Source of the DNA: Hypomyces perniciosus
Lineage: Eukaryota; Ascomycota; Sordariomycetes; Hypocreales; Hypocreaceae
Reading direction: 5' to 3'
DNA length: 64,000 bases
NCBI GenBank assembly: GCA_008477525.1
Contig: SPDT01000007.1
Location: 4,712,001 to 4,776,000 of the forward strand
The notes under the pieces are model-generated. The model searched no databases and was not told where the DNA came from. It was given only the letters and a program-made list of their open reading frames with translations. The translations under genes and the position numbers were made by a program. Positions within the stretch are counted from its first letter, which is position 1. Each line of letters starts with the position of its first letter. Positions 58,002-64,000 of the stretch are shown piece after piece.

Positions 58002-59404
58002 CTACCGATAGAACACTGTGAGGTCCCCTCTAGGGACCGGTAGGGACTTGAGTTTGTCCATGACCTGATCGTTGGTCAGGTTCTGCTCCGTGATGATCTG
58101 GTCAAAGTGATGACATCCATCCGTGTACTTTTGCAGTGAATCACCCCCGTGGACGGGACGGCTCTGGCCCGTTGCCAACGAAGCCAGATACTGTCTTGAC
58201 ACGACGTATTTGTGCACGCGGTAGAGGCAGCCCTTGATAACGCCAAACTGCACGAAGCGTCTGACATCGACGTAATTCATGACGTCAAAACCCGCGTCCT
58301 GGTGCGTCACGAGCCACTCCTTGATGCTCTTCCCCGGCGAAAATGACATCATCAGCTTGATGAGCATGAAATTGCTGACCCTTGCCCTGCCGTGGGAAAC
58401 GTATCCCGCGCACTCATCCACCATGCCGTCCACATTGCGTACAAAGTCATGGATCCCAGGTCGGGGCGCGTAGCACGAGCTAAAGAAGAAGATGTCAAGG
58501 AGGAGAATGGTATCATAGTAGAGGAGGTGGCGGATTGCGGTCTTGGCGAGATCGAGGGAGACGGAGGCCTCATGGGCGATGCGGCGGACGTCGGAGACGC
58601 CGTCGATTTTGGAGATGACTTTTTGCAAGGTGAGGTCCCAGGTGGGATCGATGATGTCGCAGAATTTCGTTTTGGAGACGGGGACATGCCAGCCTTTGAC
58701 GGCCGGGGGGTTTGCGTGGTGGGGGAAGAGCTTCATGTTGATGGTGTTTGCTTCGTCTGGATGCGGTGTTAGCCATACACGGCTCATCAACGTCGTATCA
58801 ATAGTAGAGAAGGTCGAAATGAGGAGAAATGCCGAGGCTGGCTTACCAACCGGAATCATGCATTCGCCATAGTTGTTCAGATCCTCCTTCACGATCTCAA
58901 GCAAACTCTCAATCGGCCGCCTTGCCTCCTCCGCACCACCGGGAGCTCTCCCTTCACTCGAGCTCAAAAACTCATTCTGCTTCTCCATCTCGGCAAACGT
59001 AGAGGCAAGGCACCTCACAACGCGCTCATACGGGGTCTGGTCGACGTCGGCCTCGAGGAGCAGGCCGAAGTTGAAGATGAATTCATTGCGCATATACTTA
59101 GTGTGCGCGATGACGACGGGGAAGCCCAGGATGGTGTACTTGCCGTCTGGAGAGTTGATGGTCACATAGCGGTTGCAAAAGGCCTGACGAGGGATGATGT
59201 ATTCCTGGAGGACGTCGAAGTCGACGAGAGGGGGCCGCTCGCTGCCCTCGGATGCAGTGATGCAGCCTGGGGGCGACTGAGCGACGATTTTAGGCCCTAG
59301 GCAGAGGAGGTTGAGCCCTAGGTATTTCTTGAGTGGCAGAGTGAGTGTGTTTATGGGATACCTTCTTGGGGGAAGAATCGGGCGTAGAAGATGCCTTGGA
59401 TCAT
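58002..59404 (-). CDS. NPR2, GATOR1/SEACIT subunit
   Basis: Part of the NPR2-NPR3-IML1 complex at the vacuole, which restrains TORC1 when amino acids are scarce. The coding sequence is complement(58002..58756, 58847..59296, 59362..59404), 415 aa. Exon 1 encodes MIQGIFYARFFPQE. Intron 1 (GTATCC donor) has two in-frame TAG acceptors; I chose the second because it gives FPQEGPKIVAQSP, the family pattern. Intron 2 (GTAAGC, CTAAC branch) restores YGECMIPVGDEANTINMKLFP. Other landmarks are RNEFIFNFGLLLEAD, the SIIDGVSDVRRIA-like IDGVSDVRRIAHEA, DIFFFSSCYAPRP, FVQFGVIKGCLYRVHKYVV and a C-terminal winged-helix-like DQIITEQNLTNDQVMDKL. The gene is convergent with the TyrRS gene, with 165 bp between stops. 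Confidence 0.92.
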
Positions 59405-60597
59405 GGTGATGCGACTGAGACTGAGACTGAGACTAAGATCGAGACTGACACTGGCATACTGATACTCAAGAGGCGCTATTTGGAGAGTGTCGTATCAAAC
59501 TCATGGATGAAATGAATTATATATTGATGTGGAATGGAGTGGAGAGGGAAGTGATAAATTCACTAAATAAAGGCTTTGTTTGAGATGTGTGGTTGAAGTT
59601 TGAATTTGATGTTGAGCGTTTGATGTCTCTGATGTGGTTGTTGAATGGAAATGCCCCACCGATCGCTGAGCTGTAGAGAAGCCTCACCTTGTGCTTGCTA
59701 GGTACCTTTTAAGGTAAGGTACCTACCTAGGTATTTTGGTATGTACCTTTGGGGACAAGGGACCAGAGCTTAGGTTAGTACTCCGTATTCTGTAGAGTGT
59801 TATTTCAGATCTCTTGCTCCATCCAGATGTACCTCCATTTTGTTTGGCCTAATACACATGGAAATATGTATTTTAAAAATGATTTTAGGATGTATTTTAC
59901 TAGCCATTATTATTGATCATTATCCCTATGGTCAACGCCTTGTCAGTGAGGATGTGACGGTGGTCAACACCTGATGCTTGCTATTTCGCAGCCCTTAATA
60001 CTGCCTGGTTTTTACCAAAGATCTCACTCATCTTTCTGATATTCCATCAAAATCACAGCGAAAGTGGTAATTACCAGAGGCGGCCAGAGAAGCCAATAGA
60101 TGGCAATAGAAAGCGCCAATGATACAATGCCCCATAGGACAAAGCAGGACAGGGCGCTAATGAATGTGCTAAGAAATGTGCTCCGGATTCTGGAACACTG
60201 TCAGACTGCATGTGCATTTTCTAGGTTGGCTTGCGAGTAAGTAAGCCATCCATTATCTACGTAATGGGCTGTTGCCTCCGCTGGCCACAGCCTGATAGTG
60301 CTTGTAGTACCGCTATCACTGTCGCCCCACCAGCTGAGAACTCGGACCAGCAGCGCTTGGTGCTTCCACTTGCAACGACTCGAACCACTCTGCGCTGCCT
60401 CGCTCCGAAACGAACACCTCCTCCTCATCTTCACTCTATCCCACCACCATTATTGCATAGTGCTTCCACTCCGGACTTCCAACTTGCTTTTGCCACTGCC
60501 ACTGCCGCTATCTTTTGCCATCGTATTCTTTCTCCTCACAGACTCCCCCGCATATCTGTGCAGCACCTCAACGGCTGCAGCCACAAACCATCCCGCC
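59405..60597. promoter_or_regulatory. Divergent intergenic region, NPR2 and DSK2
   Basis: Carries both promoters. ACTGAG is repeated three times at 59414-59436 with related units beyond, directly before the NPR2 ATG. A cluster of ACCTAGGTA-type palindromes lies at 59698-59740, and TACTCCGTA at 59779-59787. CA/CT-rich leader sequence precedes DSK2. No gene seen. Confidence 0.55.
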
Positions 60598-61906
60598 ATG
60601 GCGGATACTGCCGAAGCGGGCGGCGATGCCCAGATCACCTTCAAGGTCAAGACCTCGTCCGATCGCGCCCATACCATCACGATGCCTGAATCCGCGACGG
60701 TGCTCGAGTTGAAGACGAAGCTGTCCACCGAGGAGTTCGAGAGCATCCCTGTTGAGCGTCAGCGACTGATCTACTCGGGACGAGTTATGAAGAACGACGA
60801 CACCCTGGCTACCTACAAGATCAAGCCCAACAATACCATTCACATGGTCAAAAGCGCAGCGAGCAACCCCAACCCGCCAGCTGCGACTTCAACCCCGACA
60901 CCGCAGGCTATTCCATCCAACATGGCGTCGGGAACCGCCAACAACCCCCTGGCTGGGCTGACTGGAGCCCGATTTGCTGGTCATGCCCACCTTCCGGGCA
61001 TGGATATGTTCGGCCCTGATGGTGGTGTAAGTTCTTTCTCCTCCCTCCCCTGACACGGGTCCTGCATGGCTTCTAACGTTCAGCCTTGCTCAGATGGGAC
61101 CGCCCATGGACGAAGAGCGGCTACAGCGCCTGATGGCAGACCCCAATGTACAGCAGACAATGAACGAAGCACTGAACAATCCCGACTTTGTCAACATGCT
61201 CATCCAATCAAATCCTATGCTCCGAAATCTCCCCAATGCCAGAGAAATCGTCACATCACCGTTCATGCGACAAATGATGAGTAACCCACAGATGATGGGC
61301 CAGGCCATGCGGATCCAACGGAACATGCGTGGTGGCGGAGGTGAGGGATTCCCCGCTCCAGGTACACCCGACAACACGCCAGAGGGGGCTGCGGCGGCGG
61401 CGCGTGAGGCTGCTACGGCTGGCCAGGCCAACAATCCCTTCCAAAGCCCCTTCGGTCAGGCACCGGGCGGCAGATCGGATTTTTTGCCGATATTTCAACA
61501 TCTGAACGCGATGGGCTATGGGGCTCCAGGCAACGGTCAAACCGGCCCAGCGCCAGCCTCTGGCCAGACTACGACGGGGGATCAAGGAACCGCTGGAGGT
61601 GAATCAGGGCCGGGTCAAACTCCAGCGAACCCCTTTGCGGCCCTATTCCCACAGCTCTCTGGTGCCCCCTCTGCCAACCCATCTCTCATTACCGATGAGA
61701 TTGAACGGGTTATGCAGATGTTTGGTGCTCCGGCAGCGGCCCCCTCCCCACCAGACAACCGACCCCCGGAAGAGCGCTACGCCGAACAGCTTCGTCAGCT
61801 CAATGACATGGGCTTCTACGATTTTGACAGAAACGTGGCTGCTTTGAGACGGAGTGGAGGCAGTGTCCAAGGTGCAGTCGAGCACCTGCTCAGTGCGACT
61901 GATTAA
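60598..61906 (+). CDS. DSK2, UBL-UBA ubiquitin shuttle (ubiquilin family)
   Basis: Carries ubiquitinated proteins to the proteasome and acts in ER-associated degradation. The coding sequence is join(60598..61026, 61094..61906), 413 aa, phase 0 join (GTAAGT donor). The ubiquitin-like domain spans about residues 12-87 (ITFKVKTSSDRAHTITMPES to YKIKPNNTIHMVKS). After a Pro/Thr linker and a LPGMDMFGPDGG motif come STI1-type repeats (RLMADPNVQQTMNEALNNPD, MLRNLPNAREIVTSPFMRQM, MSNPQMMGQAMRIQRNMRGG). A Gly/Pro/Gln-rich disordered region follows. The C-terminal UBA domain (about 370-411) has RYAEQLRQLNDMGFYDFDRN and GGSVQGAVEHLLS, with the MGF loop that binds ubiquitin intact. Confidence 0.95.
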
Positions 61907-62547
61907 GCGTCGACAGACACATGGAAGTGAATACTGTGGTTCGGTTTTGTTTTTCGAAAAGCGCGGTGACGAGAGCAGCAGGAGGCTGAGTCTGCAACCC
62001 AGGGTTGCGGATCCTTGGTGAACAGGCAGATTAAGGGATTGGTTGTGTTGCAACTATGGCGCCGAGTCGTCAAAGGCTTTATTTTCGGGCATGGATAGGA
62101 AGTATCTCACTATGAACATGATGCCGTAATGATAGCAATGACTGCGATACGTCTGCTATCTTGGAGTGCCGAAGAAGAATAGTGATTTTATAATACCAAG
62201 TATGCCGTGATTGCGGAGGTTCTGAGTGGGCGATAAGAACATCGGCTTTGGACATCGGCTTTAGACGCCGGCTTTAGACGCCGGCCCAGTTGCCTCGGCA
62301 CCCCTCTAATACCCCGGATTTTGTTTGGCCGAACAGCACCTCACGTCAACTCACCTCCAGCTGCAGCTCCAGCTCCCTCCTGCATCTCTCTTCATCTCAC
62401 AACTTCGTATTCTGGGGACTGCACAGTATTTTGAATAACTTCATTGGTATTTTATTGTTATATCTTAATATTTTTCTCTTTTATCTTCCCCCCCATTGTG
62501 ATAAATATTTGTATCAATTGACCCTACCGGCTCTATCAGAAAGCATC
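61907..62547. other. Intergenic region with 13-bp tandem repeat
   Basis: 3' flank of DSK2 and promoter of the oxidoreductase gene. A 13-bp unit CGGCTTTRGACRY occurs three times at 62243-62281. A TATTTTATTG-like AT-rich tract follows (62440-62510). No gene seen. Confidence 0.55.
62243..62281. repeat. Three tandem 13-bp units (CGGCTTTAGACGC)
   Basis: Units 2 and 3 are identical; unit 1 differs at three positions. The repeat ends with a partial CGG and lies about 270 bp before the next start codon. Confidence 0.85.
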
Positions 62548-63783
62548 ATGCGCGGCATTCAGATCAAGAAATATGTCAAGGTCCGTCCGTATCTCTCACT
62601 GTGTCAATGCGAACATCAACCAACAACAGTCGCTAACTCGCGCTCCCATTTATAGAACCCCAGTGAGCTCATAGTGTCTGAGCTGCCTGACCCAAAGCCT
62701 ACGGACGACGAATACCTGATTCAAGTCCACGCCACGGCCGCCAACTTCTTCGACATTCTTCAGGTCCAGGGCCGATACCAGAACCAGCCACGTATTTTGC
62801 CCTTCCCTCTCTATATTATATATATATATATCTCCAGCTAACTTTGATCTTCACAGCCTTCCCGTGGATCGCCGGCGCCGAATTCGCCGGTACCGTCATC
62901 TCCTCGCCGCGTAACAATCCTAACCCGCGCTTCCCGCCTGGATCGCGCGTCTTTGGCGCTACTCAGGGCGCCTTTGCGACTAAGCTCTGCGCCCACGAGC
63001 TTGCGCTGCTGCCCGTGCCAGAGGGCTGGTCGTTTCAGGACGCAGCGGGCTTGTTCGTCACGGCGCCCACGAGCTATGGCGCGTTGGTCGTGAGGGCGAA
63101 TGTGAAGCAGGGGGACTTCGTGCTGGTGCATGCGGCCGCGGGAGGAGTTGGGCTCGCCGCTGTGCAGGGTGAGTTTTGAGCCTTGCTCCTTTGTCTCGGG
63201 GCATACGAGAAAGATGCGAGAAAGATGATGAAACTGACATATTACTACACCAGTCGCCAAAGCCTTCGGCGCAACCGTCATCGCCACGGCCTCTACTCCC
63301 CGCAAACTCGAAGTCGCCAAATCCTACGGCGCAGACTATGTCATCTCCTACAACGACCCGGACTGGCCTAACAAGGTCAAGGCTCTGACCCCTTCTTCTC
63401 GCGGCGTCGACATCGTCTACGACCCCGTCGGCCTCGTCGACAAGTCCACCAAATGCACCGCCTGGAACGGCCGCATCCTCATCGTCGGCTTTGCCGCCGG
63501 CAGCATCGAGAAGGTCGCCATGAACAAGGTCCTGCTCAAGAACATCTCGCTTGTGGGCATCCATTGGGGTGCCTATGCAATTCACGAGCGCGAGACGATT
63601 CCCAAGGTCTGGGATGGCATCATGGAGCTTGTTAAGCAGGGGAAGCTTAGGGGTACGGAGTACACGGACGAGGAGTTTGTTGGGTTAGAGAAGGTCAAGG
63701 ATTCACTTATTGCTCTAGGTGGACGGGGTACTTGGGGCAAGGTCATTATCAAGATTCCTCAGGAGGGTGGCAGTCGGTTGTAA
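62548..63783 (+). CDS. MDR-family quinone oxidoreductase
   Basis: NADPH-dependent reductase of the zinc-independent medium-chain family. The coding sequence is join(62548..62580, 62656..62791, 62857..63168, 63254..63783), 336 aa. Donors are GTCCGT, GTATTT and GTGAGT. Exon 1 encodes only MRGIQIKKYVK. The N-terminal GroES-like part has AANFFDILQVQGRYQ and PFPWIAGAEFAGTV. The nucleotide-binding fold has the HAAAGGVGLAAVQVAKAFGA motif (about 150-169), then GADYVISYND and DIVYDPVG. The zinc-binding cysteines and His of true alcohol dehydrogenases are missing, which supports quinone or enone reductase activity. Substrate unknown. There is no targeting signal, so it is probably cytosolic. Intron 2 holds an AT repeat (about 62812-62831). 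Confidence 0.93.
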
Positions 63784-64000
63784 AAACAAAATAACGAAAT
63801 GGGTTGATTTTGGTATGTTGGTGTAAGATCAGATTGATTAAGTAGACCTGGAAGACTAAAACGCTATTATTTGTGCTGCCGGTTAATAATCAGTGTCGTT
63901 CACAGTATGGGCGAGCCCTTGTTTAATCTTTCGAAGCTTTTCTAGCTTCACTCATGCATGTCGTTTTGTATTCAGCCATCCATCTATTCGTTCACTCATC

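Noticed and set aside
59281..59340. First TAG acceptor of NPR2 intron 1 (near 59318)
   Set aside because: In frame, but it inserts seven residues into the conserved FPQEGPK motif; the second acceptor restores the motif exactly.

Overview
The window comes from the nuclear genome of a filamentous ascomycete (Pezizomycotina, Sordariomycetes; my best guess is Hypocreales). The evidence is short GT-AG introns with CTRAY-type branch points, CT-rich leaders, and characteristic fungal genes: HET-C, PEX2, fused betaine-lipid synthase, single-chain urease, and a CYT-18-type mitochondrial TyrRS. I support 19 protein-coding genes and one tRNA. Most exon joins were worked out from splice signals and reading phase.

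Left part (1-12.3 kb): 6.8 kb without a supportable gene, but with the composition of a long fungal 5' leader (CT tracts, microsatellites, short uORF-like frames). A Zn(II)2Cys6 regulator follows on the minus strand, then 2 kb of upstream sequence. Next comes a small four-exon plus-strand gene (11273-11998, 110 aa) that is easy to miss because its exons are 139, 70, 31 and 93 nt. An aldehyde dehydrogenase with a clear TATA box follows it.

Middle part (14.6-32.6 kb): a conserved multi-pass membrane protein, PEX2 (peroxisomal RING ligase subunit), a single-TM protein of unknown function, a PA-TM-RING-H2 ubiquitin ligase, a 3.4-4.3 kb gene-poor tract dense in TACTCCGTA/TACGGAGTA motifs, and the allorecognition gene het-c in five exons. 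A 4.3 kb spacer with an AT-rich islet separates het-c from the next gene.

Right part (37-64 kb), mostly housekeeping and densely packed: an HMG-box chromatin protein, urease (837 aa, all nickel ligands and the carbamylated Lys present), the SAGA subunit ADA3/NGG1, a GH47 alpha-1,2-mannosidase, betaine-lipid synthase BTA1, an intron-containing tRNA-Tyr(GUA), a GPI-anchored DM13-like surface protein, SDH4 (complex II anchor, with an 18-nt microexon), mitochondrial tyrosyl-tRNA synthetase (with a GC-AG intron), NPR2 (SEACIT/GATOR1), DSK2 (UBL-UBA shuttle), and an MDR quinone oxidoreductase.

Functional links are modest. SDH4 and the mitochondrial TyrRS share a 455-bp divergent promoter and both act in mitochondria. 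NPR2/DSK2 and ADA3/GH47 are also divergent pairs. Urease and NPR2 both concern nitrogen but are not adjacent. No virus, mobile element with recognisable coding capacity, or CRISPR array was seen.
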